From the NCBI RefSeq assembly GCF_023715745.1, contig NZ_JAMBOV010000001.1, positions 956,633-1,020,632 of the forward strand: 64,000 bases of DNA, written 5' to 3'. Origin of the DNA: Microbacterium oleivorans. GTDB taxonomy: Bacteria > Actinomycetota > Actinomycetes > Actinomycetales > Microbacteriaceae. How positions within the stretch are numbered: the first letter of the stretch is position 1; each line of letters opens with the position of its first letter. Below are positions 52,158 to 61,133 of the stretch, in pieces. The notes under the pieces are model-generated. The model did not search any database and was not told where the DNA came from. It saw nothing but the letters and a program-made list of their open reading frames with translations. The translations under genes and the position numbers were made by a program.

Positions 52158-54050
52158 ATGAGCGCCGAGGAAGCCGCCGCCGAACTCGCCCGTCTCGAGG
52201 CAGAGGCCGCCGCCGCAGAGGCGGAGCTGAAGCTCGCGAAGGCGCAGGCGGCACTGGCCGCCGCCCGCGCGGCGGCAGCGCGGACGCAGACGGATGCCGC
52301 GCCGACGGACTCCGTCGCGGCACCCGAGCCCGCTGCGTCGACCGAGCCCGTCGAACCGGCGAGGCCCGCCGCGTCGACGGAGCCCGTCGCCGACGCCGCC
52401 CCGGCGGCCCCGGAGTCCGCGAGCGGTCCCCTCGATGCCGACGAGGTCGCGCGGATCGTAGCGGGCTACAGGTTCGAGGAGGCGACCCTCGACCTCGGTG
52501 CGCTCGTCAACGGCGACCCTGTCCGAGAGGCGCAGATCCGGATCCCGCTGGCGATGACCAACCGTCACGGACTCGTCGCCGGGGCCACCGGCACGGGGAA
52601 GACCCGCACTCTGCAGGGGCTCGCCGAACAGTTGGCCGCCAAAGGCGTCCCGGTCTTCGCCGCGGACATCAAGGGCGACCTGACGGGGGTCGCCACGGCG
52701 GGCGAGTCCACTCCGAAGCTGTTGGCCCGCACCGAGGCGATCGGGCAGGCGTGGGAGCCCGCGGCATCCGTCACGGAGTACTTCGCACTCGGCGGGATCG
52801 GCACCGGCGTCCCCGTCCGCGCGACCGTCACCGGATTCGGCCCGCTGCTGCTGAGCCGCGTGCTCGGGCTGAACGAGACGCAGGAGTCGAGTCTGGGCCT
52901 CGTCTTCCACTACGCCGACGCGCACGGACTGCCGCTCGTCGACCTGTCGGACCTGCGGGCGGTGCTCACCCACCTCACCAGCGACGCGGGCAAGACCGAG
53001 CTGAAGACGCTCGGCGGCCTCTCCTCGGCGACGGCGGGGGTCATCCTCCGCGAACTGATCACGTTCGCGGACGGCGGTGCCGACGTCTTCTTCGGCGAGC
53101 CCGAGTTCGACGTCCGCGACTTCCTGCGCACCGCTCCGGACGGACGTGGGGTCATCTCGCTCCTCGAGGTGCCCGGCATCGCCGACAAGCCCGAGCTGTT
53201 CTCGACCTTCCTCATGTACCTGCTGGCGGAATTGTTCGAGATCCTCCCCGAGGTGGGGGATGCCGACAAGCCGAAGCTCGTGTTCTTCTTCGACGAGGCG
53301 CATCTGCTGTTCCGCGACGCGTCGAAGGCGTTCACCGCGGCGATCGTCCAGACCGTCCGCCTCATCCGTTCGAAGGGGGTGGGCGTCTTCTTCGTGACGC
53401 AGACCCCGAAGGACGTACCGGGTGACGTGCTCGGGCAGCTCGGCTCCCGCATCCAGCACGCCCTCCGCGCCTTCACCCCCGACGACGCGAAAGCCCTGCG
53501 CGCGACGGTCGGGACGTATCCGACGTCGGGTTACGACCTCGAGCGGGTCCTGCAGGAACTCGGCACAGGCGAGGCCATCGTCACCGTCATGAACGAGAAC
53601 GGCGCACCGACACCCGTGGCGTGGACGCGTCTGCGGGCACCGCAGGGGCTCATGTCCCCGACTCCCGCCGCCGCCGTGCAGGCCGCCGTCGCGGCGTCGC
53701 CGCTGCTGGCGACCTACGGCACGCCGGTCGACCGCGAGTCCGCGCGCGAGATCCTCGCCGCGAAGATGGCCGCCGCGGACGCCGAAGCGGATGCCGCGAA
53801 GGCCGCCGCCGACAAGGCGAAGGCCGACGCGGAGTACGCGAAGCAGAAGGCCGCCATGGACAAGGCGCAGGAGAAGGCCGAGCGCGACGCGCAGCGCGAG
53901 TACGACCGGATCCTGCGCAGCAGCGGGGGCAGGACCCGGACCTCGCGTCGCGCCGAATCCTCGCCGCTCGAGCAGATCCTCGGATCCAAGACGACGCAGA
54001 CGATCATCGGCAGCGTCATCCGCGGCGTGTTCGGGAACGGCCGCCGATGA
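52158..54050 (+). CDS. HerA-like ATPase (DUF853), coiled-coil flanked
   Basis: Predicted 630-aa ATPase of the FtsK-HerA class. Walker A GATGTGKT is at 142-149 and Walker B reads LVFFFDEAHLL (about 375-385), with a following FVTQTPKDVP sensor and an Arg-containing SRIQHALRAF. The N-terminal 45 residues and C-terminal stretch (about 535-590) are long Ala/Glu/Lys coiled coils, separated from the core by a Pro/Ala linker. HerA proteins of archaea pump DNA with NurA nuclease; this bacterial DUF853 form has no nuclease beside it and its role is unknown. Its stop overlaps the GNAT gene by 4 nt. Confidence 0.85.
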   Translation: MSAEEAAAELARLEAEAAAAEAELKLAKAQAALAAARAAAARTQTDAAPTDSVAAPEPAASTEPVEPARPAASTEPVADAAPAAPESASGPLDADEVARIVAGYRFEEATLDLGALVNGDPVREAQIRIPLAMTNRHGLVAGATGTGKTRTLQGLAEQLAAKGVPVFAADIKGDLTGVATAGESTPKLLARTEAIGQAWEPAASVTEYFALGGIGTGVPVRATVTGFGPLLLSRVLGLNETQESSLGLVFHYADAHGLPLVDLSDLRAVLTHLTSDAGKTELKTLGGLSSATAGVILRELITFADGGADVFFGEPEFDVRDFLRTAPDGRGVISLLEVPGIADKPELFSTFLMYLLAELFEILPEVGDADKPKLVFFFDEAHLLFRDASKAFTAAIVQTVRLIRSKGVGVFFVTQTPKDVPGDVLGQLGSRIQHALRAFTPDDAKALRATVGTYPTSGYDLERVLQELGTGEAIVTVMNENGAPTPVAWTRLRAPQGLMSPTPAAAVQAAVAASPLLATYGTPVDRESAREILAAKMAAADAEADAAKAAADKAKADAEYAKQKAAMDKAQEKAERDAQREYDRILRSSGGRTRTSRRAESSPLEQILGSKTTQTIIGSVIRGVFGNGRR

Positions 54051-54652
54051 GCGCGGCATCCCGCATCCGGCCCTTCCGGCCGGGGGACGAGCCCGCCCTG
54101 GCGGAGATCTGCCTGCGGACCGCGGATGCCGGTGGCGACGCGACGGGCATCTTCGAGTACGACGCCATCTGGGCGCACATCTGGGTGCTGCCCTACGTCG
54201 AGCGCCACCCCGATCTGGCCTTCGTCGTCGAGGAGGAGGACGGCACCGTGTCGGGATACGTCGTCGCCGCCCCTGACACCGATGCCTTCGAGCGGTGGTT
54301 CCACGACGACTGGTGGCCGCGCCACCTCCACCGGTGGCCCAAGCCCGAGCGAGAGGTGACCCGGCAGGACGGCACCCTCCTCTACGCCTACAGTCGCGGC
54401 GAGAAGCCCGAGCGGTACGCCGCGGAGTTTCCGGCGCACCTGCACATCGATCTGCTGCCGCTCGCGCAGGGCAAGGGGGCCGGGCGCCGCCTCATCGAGA
54501 CCCTGTTCGCCGCCCTGCGCGAGCGGGGCGTCCGGGGGCTGCACCTCGTGGCGTCGGCGGAGAACACCGGGGCGATGGCCTTCTACACGCGTCTCGGCCT
54601 CGCGCCGCTGCCGTCGCCCGCCGGGTCGCGCGCGTACGGCGTCACGCTATGA
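54047..54652 (+). CDS. GNAT family N-acetyltransferase
   Basis: Acetyl-CoA-dependent acyltransferase of 201 aa. The pyrophosphate-binding loop is LAQGKGAGRRLIETL (about 145-159), preceded by AHLHIDLLPL and followed by LVASAENTGAMAFYTRLGL. The region with FERWFHDDWWPRHLHRWP is an insertion between strands typical of O-GlcNAcase-like or aminoglycoside-type GNATs of this length. Coupled by an ATGA overlap to the HerA-like gene; the substrate is unknown. It converges with and overlaps the MHS transporter 3' end by 6 nt. Confidence 0.87.
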   Translation: MSAASRIRPFRPGDEPALAEICLRTADAGGDATGIFEYDAIWAHIWVLPYVERHPDLAFVVEEEDGTVSGYVVAAPDTDAFERWFHDDWWPRHLHRWPKPEREVTRQDGTLLYAYSRGEKPERYAAEFPAHLHIDLLPLAQGKGAGRRLIETLFAALRERGVRGLHLVASAENTGAMAFYTRLGLAPLPSPAGSRAYGVTL

Positions 54653-56155
54653 GCGGTGCATCGGGATCGGCATCGTCGACGTGTCGATGAGCGGGTCCTC
54701 GTCCTGACGCTCGACGACCTCGATCGCCTCCTCGCGCGTCTCGACGGTGGGCACCGAGCCCAGGAGCGGCCGCTTCGCGGTCTCCTTCATCGACAGCAGG
54801 GCGATGCCGCCGAGCAGGGCGAAGAACATGATGTAGAACGCCGGCATGAAGGTGTTGCCCGTGACGTCGATGAGCGCCTGACTGAACAGCGGCGTGGTGC
54901 CCCCGAACAGCGACACCGACACGTTGTAGGCGATCGCCATCGCGCCGAACCGTGAGGCGGTCGGGAACAGTGCGGGCAGCGTCGACGCCGACACCGCCAC
55001 GTAGAAGGCGACGGGGATCGCCACCATCCCGAGGGCGACGAAGACCGCCCACTCCTGGCCGATCTGCATGATGGCGAAGGCCGGGATCATGAGCACGATT
55101 GTCGAGCCGGCGGCGATCATGTAGACGGGTCGCCGGCCGATGCGGTCACTGAGGGTGCCGATGAACGGCAGGCAGGCGGACATGACGATGAGCACGGGGA
55201 CGGTGGCGACGGCGGCGCCCAGGTTCGAGACCCCGACCTCCTTCTCGAGGTAGGTCGGCATGTAGCTCGTGAGGGCGTACCCGGCGGTGTTCGTCGCCGC
55301 CACGATCGCGATGCCGATCAGCACCTCGCGCCAGTGGTGACGGAGGATGCCGCCGATGCCGTGGCGTGCGAGCGGGTCGTCGCGGTCCACGTCCCCCTCG
55401 GTCTCGGCGGCGTTCTCGTACGCGGGGGTTTCGGGGATCCTGAGGCGGAACCAGATCGCGACGATGCCGAGCGGGATCGCGACGAGGAACGGGATGCGCC
55501 AGCCGAAATCGGTCATCGCGGTCTCGCCCCACACCGACTCGGTGATCACCGTCGTCAGGGCGACGACGGAGGCGCCGGCGGCGAAGCCGACGTACGAGCC
55601 GAGGTCGAGCCAGGACGACCAGAAGCCTCGACGCTTGTCGGGGGAGAACTCCGCGACGTATGTCGTGGCGCCGGCGTACTCGCCGCCCGTCGAGAAGCCC
55701 TGGATCATCTTGAGGACGTAGAGGGGCACGATCGCCCAGAGACCGATCTGCGCGCTCGTCGGGAGGACGCCGATGAGCGCGGTCGCGGCAGCCATCATCG
55801 CCATCGTGAAGAAGAGGACCTTCTGCCTCCCGATGCGGTCGCCGAGGGGACCGAGCACGAGCCCGCCGATGGGGCGGACGAGGAAGGAGATCGCGAACCC
55901 GAGGAGGGTGACCAGCAGGTTCCAGGGCGCGGGCAGGTCATCGGCGAAGACCACCGAGATGGTGACGGCGAGATAGCCGTAGATGCCGAAGTCGAACCAC
56001 TCCATGAAGTTGCCGACGACGGTGCCGCTGATGGCGGTCCGCACCCGTCTCGTGTCGACGACCACGACGTCGTCCACGTCGAGGCGAGGTGGGGCGGCCG
56101 AGCGGGTGAGGGCTTCGGAGGACGGGTGTACCGGATGACGGGATGACCTGGCCAT
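54647..56155 (-). CDS. MFS transporter, metabolite:H+ symporter (ProP/KgtP-like) family
   Basis: Secondary transporter of 502 aa with 12 spans. Hallmarks are VGNFMEWFDFGIYGYLA (about 46-62) at TM1, the LGPLGDRIGRQKVLF loop between TM2 and TM3, the GFSTGGEYAGATTYVAE segment in TM4-5 and LSDRIGRRP in the second half. The group carries proline/betaine, alpha-ketoglutarate, shikimate or citrate. The ATG at 56155 was chosen because TACCGT is 6 nt upstream (leaderless); an upstream in-frame start adds 28 residues without support. Divergent from the SDR-type gene. Confidence 0.9.
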   Translation of the reverse strand: MARSSRHPVHPSSEALTRSAAPPRLDVDDVVVVDTRRVRTAISGTVVGNFMEWFDFGIYGYLAVTISVVFADDLPAPWNLLVTLLGFAISFLVRPIGGLVLGPLGDRIGRQKVLFFTMAMMAAATALIGVLPTSAQIGLWAIVPLYVLKMIQGFSTGGEYAGATTYVAEFSPDKRRGFWSSWLDLGSYVGFAAGASVVALTTVITESVWGETAMTDFGWRIPFLVAIPLGIVAIWFRLRIPETPAYENAAETEGDVDRDDPLARHGIGGILRHHWREVLIGIAIVAATNTAGYALTSYMPTYLEKEVGVSNLGAAVATVPVLIVMSACLPFIGTLSDRIGRRPVYMIAAGSTIVLMIPAFAIMQIGQEWAVFVALGMVAIPVAFYVAVSASTLPALFPTASRFGAMAIAYNVSVSLFGGTTPLFSQALIDVTGNTFMPAFYIMFFALLGGIALLSMKETAKRPLLGSVPTVETREEAIEVVERQDEDPLIDTSTMPIPMHRS

Positions 56156-56161
56156 CTCTCC

Positions 56162-56167
56162 ACGGTA
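56162..56167 (-). promoter_or_regulatory. -10 element of probable leaderless MHS transporter promoter
   Basis: TACCGT on the minus strand, then 6 nt, then ATG at 56155. It shares the 112-bp divergent region with an equally spaced element for the SDR-type gene. Confidence 0.45.
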
Positions 56168-56255
56168 CGCAGGTGTTCCGGCCGCCGCATCCGGGGGTGT
56201 GTCCCTTGACAAAACCCGATCCCTGAGCGGGGGCCGCACCCTCCCGCAGCCGGTC

Positions 56256-56261
56256 TATCGT
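56256..56261 (+). promoter_or_regulatory. -10 element of probable leaderless SDR-type gene promoter
   Basis: TATCGT, 6 nt, then ATG at 56268, with no ribosome site between. Confidence 0.5.
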
Positions 56262-56267
56262 GGCGAC

Positions 56268-57806
56268 ATGAGCGAGCTCTCCGCCCCCACCGGCCGCGAA
56301 TCCGCCCTCGTCGCCCAGCCCCGCACGGACGGGTCGGCGCCGCGCGCGCTCGTCCTCGGAGCGACCGGGTACCTCGGCGGCCGGCTCGTGCCGCGTCTGC
56401 TGGCGGCTGGCTACCGGGTCCGGGTCCTCGTGCGCACGCCGGCCCGACTGGCGGCGTTCGTCTGGGGGAGCGAGGTCGAGGTCGTCGAGGGGGCGGCGGA
56501 GGATGCGGATGCCGTGGGGCGGGCGGTCGACGACGTCGATGTGCTCTACTACCTCGTCCACTCCATGGGCGGCGGCGCCGACTTCGAGACGAAGGACCTC
56601 CGCGCGGCGGAGACCGTGGCGGATGCGGCGGCCGAGGCATCCGTCGGTCGCATCGTGTACCTGGGCGGTCTTCACCCGGCCGGCGTGGATCTGAGCCCCC
56701 ACCTGCGCTCGCGCGTTGCGGTGGGCGAGGTGCTTCTCCGCAGCGGTGTGCCGACGCTGGTCCTGCAGGCCGGTGTCGTCATCGGATCGGGGTCCGCTTC
56801 GTTCGAGATGGTCCGGCACCTCACCGACGTCCTCCCGTACATGCCCGCACCGAAGTGGGTGCGCAACCGCATCCAGCCGATCGCGGTCCGCGACGTCCTG
56901 CACTACCTGCTCGCGGCGGCTCGGGTCGCGCCCGACGTGAACCGCGCCGTCGACATCGGTGGGCCCGATGTGCTCCGCTACGGACAGATGATGAACGGGT
57001 ACGCCGTCGAGGCGGGGCTGCGCCAGCGGGCGATCGCCGCCCTGCCCGTCCTCACCCCGGGTCTCGCCTCGCACTGGGTGAATCTCGTCACCCCCGTCCC
57101 GCGGGCGATCGCGCGTCCGCTCATCGCGTCGCTGCAGAACGAGTGCATCATGGACGACCACGCGGTCGACGACCTGCTGCCACGGCCCGAGGGCGGGTTG
57201 ACCTCCTATCGCGAGGCGGTGCGGCTCGCGCTGCGCAAGGTCGAGGCCGACGCGGTGGAGACGAGCTGGCAGGACGCCGAGGTCTCGTCGGTGCCGAGCG
57301 ATCCGCTCCCGAGCGACCCCGAGTGGGCGGGACGGCTCGTCTTCACGGACGAGCAGAGTGCGACGACGTCGGCGAGCCCCGAGCAGCTGTGGCGCGTGAT
57401 CGTCGGCATCGGCGGCGAGAACGGGTGGTATTCGTCGCCGTTCCTCTGGGCCGTGCGTGGCTGGATGGACCGACTCGTCGGCGGTGTGGGTCTGCAGCGC
57501 GGGCGTCGCAGCCGCGGCAAGGTCGCGGCGGGGGACGCGATCGACTTCTGGCGCGTCGAGGCGGTCGAAGAGGGGCGCCTTCTGCGCCTGCGCGCGGAGA
57601 TGAAGGTGCCGGGGCTCGCCTGGCTCGAGCTGCGCGCGCGTCCCCAGGCATCAGGGTCGCGGTACGACCAGCGTGCCGTCTTCTTCCCCAAGGGCCTCGC
57701 GGGGCGCCTGTACTGGTTCGCGGTCCTGCCGTTCCACGGCTTCATCTTCAAGGGGATGGCGAACCGCATCGCCGCCGCCGCCGAGCGCGAGGCGCCCACC
57801 GCCTGA
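56268..57806 (+). CDS. NAD(P)-binding SDR/NmrA-like protein with C-terminal DUF2867 domain
   Basis: Two-domain protein of 512 aa. The first 270 residues are an atypical short-chain reductase fold with nucleotide loop LGATGYLGGRLV (about 29-40) and a DVLYYLVHSMGG strand. The second half, from about residue 370, is a SRPBCC-like DUF2867 domain (GWYSSPFLWAVRGWMDRLVG). This fusion (YbjT-like) is common in actinobacteria and remains without a proven substrate. It converges on cydC only 6 nt away, so no separate terminator is seen. Confidence 0.85.
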   Translation: MSELSAPTGRESALVAQPRTDGSAPRALVLGATGYLGGRLVPRLLAAGYRVRVLVRTPARLAAFVWGSEVEVVEGAAEDADAVGRAVDDVDVLYYLVHSMGGGADFETKDLRAAETVADAAAEASVGRIVYLGGLHPAGVDLSPHLRSRVAVGEVLLRSGVPTLVLQAGVVIGSGSASFEMVRHLTDVLPYMPAPKWVRNRIQPIAVRDVLHYLLAAARVAPDVNRAVDIGGPDVLRYGQMMNGYAVEAGLRQRAIAALPVLTPGLASHWVNLVTPVPRAIARPLIASLQNECIMDDHAVDDLLPRPEGGLTSYREAVRLALRKVEADAVETSWQDAEVSSVPSDPLPSDPEWAGRLVFTDEQSATTSASPEQLWRVIVGIGGENGWYSSPFLWAVRGWMDRLVGGVGLQRGRRSRGKVAAGDAIDFWRVEAVEEGRLLRLRAEMKVPGLAWLELRARPQASGSRYDQRAVFFPKGLAGRLYWFAVLPFHGFIFKGMANRIAAAAEREAPTA

Positions 57807-57812
57807 GCGACC

Positions 57813-59477
57813 TCACGCCGCGGTGACGCGTCCGTCCTCGATCCGGACTGTCCGGTCGATGAGGGATGCCGGCACGTCGGTGTGCGAGATGAGCACCACC
57901 GCCTGCGAGGGGCCGACAGCGCCGAGCAGGTCCGTGAGCAGTGCGTCTGCGGCGGCAGGGTCGACTCCGGCCGTCGGCTCGTCGAGGATCAGCACGGGGA
58001 AGCCCCGCAGGAGGGCGCGGGCGAGGGAGATGCGCTGCGCCTGCCCGCCCGAGACGAGCGCGCCGCGCTCGCCGACCCGCGCGTCCAGGCCGCCGCGTGA
58101 GCGGAGCCATCCGCCGAGGCCGACACGCTCGAGGACGGCGATGAGCTCGTCGTCGGATGCGGTGTCACGCGCGAAGAGGAGGTTCTGGCGGATGTCCTCG
58201 TCGAAGAGCATCGGATGCTGCTCGCACAGCCCCACGGTCATCCGGAGGTCGTCGGGGGCGATGGCCTGCACAGCGCGGTCCCCGACCGTGTAGTCGCCCG
58301 CGACGGAGAGGAACCGGACGAGCGCATGGGCGAGGGTCGACTTGCCCGCTCCGCTGGGGCCGACGATGTGGATCCGCTCGCCCGGGTGCACGTCGAGGTC
58401 GATGCCGGAGAGGGCGTCGCGTGCCGCGCCCGGCCAGCGGACCGTCACCCCGCGCAGCCGGATACCGTCGCCCAGCGGCGGCGCCTGCGCCGTCGGCGCC
58501 CCCGCCGCCGGGATCTCCGGCGGCACCGCGGCCGGAACGACCTGTGCGACGCGGGCGGCCGACGCCCGGACCTGCCGCCATGCGGAGGCGGCCAGCGGAA
58601 CGGCGGTGAACACCTCGAACACCGCCATCGGAACGAGCACGGCGACGGCGAGGGCGGGACCGCTGAGGTCGCCTGTCCCGGCGGCCGGAGCAGCGACGAG
58701 GAGGGCGAGGACCGTCGCGGCGCCCGCGGCGAGCGATACCACGGCGGCGGTTCCTGCCTGTGCGGTCGTGCGCCGCAGCAGTGCACGGCGCAGAGCGGCG
58801 TCGGCATCCTGCACGGCGGTACGCGACGCCCGTTCCGCGCCGTAGGCGACGAGCACGTCGAGGCGCGAGAGATGGTCGAGGACCGCATCACGCAGGTTCG
58901 CACGCAGCGGAGCGATGGCGCGCTCGGCGCGCGCTCCGGCCGCCCACCCCCAGGCCGTCGCCGCGACCCCGGCGCCGATCAGACAGAGGGCGAGGGCCAC
59001 CGCGGCCGGCCACCACACCACCGCGACGAGCACGACGGCGCCCACGGCGACCGTCGCCGAGGACACCAGCGGCAGGAGGACGCGCAGAGGCAGGTTCTGC
59101 AGCTCGTCGACGTCGTCGACGAGCGCGGCCGACGTGTCACCGCGCCCCGCTGAGGCGAGTCCCGCCGGGGCGTGGGGGAGCAGGCGCCGCACGAGGTCGG
59201 TGCGGGAGCGAGCGAGCTGACGCAGCACGGCGTCGTGCCCGGCGAGGCGCTCGGTGTAGCGGAAGGCGGCTCGCGAGAGGGCGAAGGCGCGCACGCCGAC
59301 GACGGCGGTCGTGATGTAGAGGACGAGGGGCTGCTCGGACGCGCGCACGATGAGCCACCCGCTCACCGCCAACAGGGCGACCGCCGAGGCCTCCGAGAGG
59401 AAGCCCGAGGCGAGAGCCGGCCAGAACCGGCGCGGCGGCGGAACGGCGGCCCGCAGAACCTCCCGGGTCGTGGTCAC
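57813..59477 (-). CDS. cydC: Thiol reductant ABC exporter subunit CydC
   Basis: Half-transporter of 554 aa with about six N-terminal spans and a C-terminal ABC domain: Walker A GPSGAGKST (about 370-378), signature VSGGQAQR, Walker B VLILDEPTAG and the switch His in ISHTD. Works as a heterodimer with CydD, exporting cysteine or glutathione across the membrane for cytochrome bd assembly. The GTG at 59477 overlaps the cydD stop by 4 nt. It is the last gene of cydABDC. Confidence 0.92.
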   Translation of the reverse strand: MTTTREVLRAAVPPPRRFWPALASGFLSEASAVALLAVSGWLIVRASEQPLVLYITTAVVGVRAFALSRAAFRYTERLAGHDAVLRQLARSRTDLVRRLLPHAPAGLASAGRGDTSAALVDDVDELQNLPLRVLLPLVSSATVAVGAVVLVAVVWWPAAVALALCLIGAGVAATAWGWAAGARAERAIAPLRANLRDAVLDHLSRLDVLVAYGAERASRTAVQDADAALRRALLRRTTAQAGTAAVVSLAAGAATVLALLVAAPAAGTGDLSGPALAVAVLVPMAVFEVFTAVPLAASAWRQVRASAARVAQVVPAAVPPEIPAAGAPTAQAPPLGDGIRLRGVTVRWPGAARDALSGIDLDVHPGERIHIVGPSGAGKSTLAHALVRFLSVAGDYTVGDRAVQAIAPDDLRMTVGLCEQHPMLFDEDIRQNLLFARDTASDDELIAVLERVGLGGWLRSRGGLDARVGERGALVSGGQAQRISLARALLRGFPVLILDEPTAGVDPAAADALLTDLLGAVGPSQAVVLISHTDVPASLIDRTVRIEDGRVTAA

Positions 59478-61111
59478 ACCGGCACCTCCGTAGCGGTCAG
59501 CCGAACCACGCGGTCCGCGATCGCGCGGGCGCTCACGCGGTGCGAGACGAGCAGGATCAGCGCCCCGGCATCCGCGATGGCGCGCAGCGATCGCCACAGG
59601 TGCTCCTCGGCCGCGGCGTCCAGCGCCGCCGACGGTTCATCGAGGGCGAGGACGGGCGCGTGCCCGCGCAGGTGGCGGGCGAGGGCCCGGGCGACGGCGA
59701 CACGCTGCGCCTGTCCGCCCGAGAGGCCCGCCCCCTGGACGCCGAGGACCTGCTGGGGATCCAGGTCGGCGAGACCGACGAGCGCCAGCGCCTCGGCGAT
59801 CGTCTCACGCGGCATGTCGGCGTCGCCGAGCGAGAGATTCGAGGCGACGCTGCCCGCAGCGAGTCCGGGCCGCTGGCCCGCCCAGGCCAGCCACCGGGAG
59901 GGTGGGAGGGTGCGCACATCGGTGCCGTCGAGCTCGATGCGCCCCGTGGCGGGAGCGGAACCGAGGAGGGCGTGGAGCAGGCTCGACTTGCCCGATCCGC
60001 TCGGACCCTCGATGAGGACGATCTCGCCCGAGCGCGCACCGAGCTCGACCGGCGGCAGGTCGCGCACGCGGACGGCCTCCATCCGCAGCTCGTGCGGGGC
60101 GTCTCCGAGCGGCGCCGCCGAGGTGGTGGACCCGCTCACCGCTGCGGCTTCGTCGAGGACGGCGAAGACGTCCCGTGTCGCGGCGACCCCCTCGCTCGAC
60201 GCGTGGAACTGGACGCCGACCTGACGCAGGGGCAGGAACGCTTCGGGGGCGAGGAGGAGGACGAAGAGTCCGACCCCGAGGGTGAGCGATCCGTCGAGCA
60301 GGCGGAACCCGATGGTGACCGCGACGATCGCGACCGAGATCGAGGCGAGGAATTCCAGGGCGAACCCGGACAGGAACGACACCCGCAGCACCGTCATCGT
60401 CTCGCGACGGTAGTCGTCGGTGACACGGTCGATCGCGTCGGACGCACGGTGCTGGCGCCCGAAGACGGTGAGTGTCGCGAGCCCCTGCACGGTCTCCGAG
60501 AAGCGGGTGGCGAGACGGCTCAGCGTGTCCCACTGCCGTCGCTGGACGGTGCGGGTCGCGAGTCCGATGAGGACCATGAAGATAGGGATCAGGGGAAGGG
60601 TGAGCAGCACCGTGAGTCCCGAGACGGCGTCGGCGCTCCACATCACGGCGAGGATCACCGGAGTGGCGATCGCGGTCTGCACGAGCTGCGGCAGGTAGCG
60701 ACCCACGTACGGCTCGAGGGCGTGGAGGCCGCGGCCCGCGATGAGCGCGAGCTGTGCCGTGCTGCGCGTCGCCGTCCAGCCCGGACCGAGGCGGGTGATG
60801 CCGTCGAGCAGGGCCGTCCGCAGCTGGGACTCCACCCGTGCCGACGCGCGTGCCGCGACACCTTCCCGTGCGAGGGAGAGCGCCGAGCGGAGGAGGACCA
60901 CGGCGGCGAGGGCGAGGAGTGTTCCGGACAGGGCGCGCCCCGCCGTCGCGTCGACGATGGCCCGGGTCGTCAGGAACGCGAACCCGACGACCACCGCAGC
61001 CTGCGCCAGCGCGAGCAGGGCGATGACGACGAAGAAGGAGCGGGATGCCGTCGCATACCGCCACAGTCGCGGGTCCACGGGCGGCTGCCGCCGTTCGACC
61101 TCAGGGGTCAT
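59474..61111 (-). CDS. cydD: Thiol reductant ABC exporter subunit CydD
   Basis: Partner half-transporter of 545 aa. The membrane domain contains LDGITRLGPGWTATRSTAQL and FMVLIGLATRTVQRRQWDTL, typical for CydD; the ABC domain has Walker A GPSGSGKSS, signature LSGGQAQR and Walker B VLALDEPSA. The ATG at 61111 is chosen because GGAGGAGG lies 9-10 nt upstream; an upstream in-frame start overlaps the cydB 3' end without support. It lies 22 nt after cydB and overlaps cydC. Confidence 0.92.
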   Translation of the reverse strand: MTPEVERRQPPVDPRLWRYATASRSFFVVIALLALAQAAVVVGFAFLTTRAIVDATAGRALSGTLLALAAVVLLRSALSLAREGVAARASARVESQLRTALLDGITRLGPGWTATRSTAQLALIAGRGLHALEPYVGRYLPQLVQTAIATPVILAVMWSADAVSGLTVLLTLPLIPIFMVLIGLATRTVQRRQWDTLSRLATRFSETVQGLATLTVFGRQHRASDAIDRVTDDYRRETMTVLRVSFLSGFALEFLASISVAIVAVTIGFRLLDGSLTLGVGLFVLLLAPEAFLPLRQVGVQFHASSEGVAATRDVFAVLDEAAAVSGSTTSAAPLGDAPHELRMEAVRVRDLPPVELGARSGEIVLIEGPSGSGKSSLLHALLGSAPATGRIELDGTDVRTLPPSRWLAWAGQRPGLAAGSVASNLSLGDADMPRETIAEALALVGLADLDPQQVLGVQGAGLSGGQAQRVAVARALARHLRGHAPVLALDEPSAALDAAAEEHLWRSLRAIADAGALILLVSHRVSARAIADRVVRLTATEVPV

Positions 61112-61133
61112 GGATCGATCCTCCTCCGACCGC

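Noticed and set aside
56156..56239. 28-residue N-terminal extension of the MHS transporter
   Set aside because: It overlaps the promoter of the divergent gene, and the ATG at 56155 has a well-placed -10 element.
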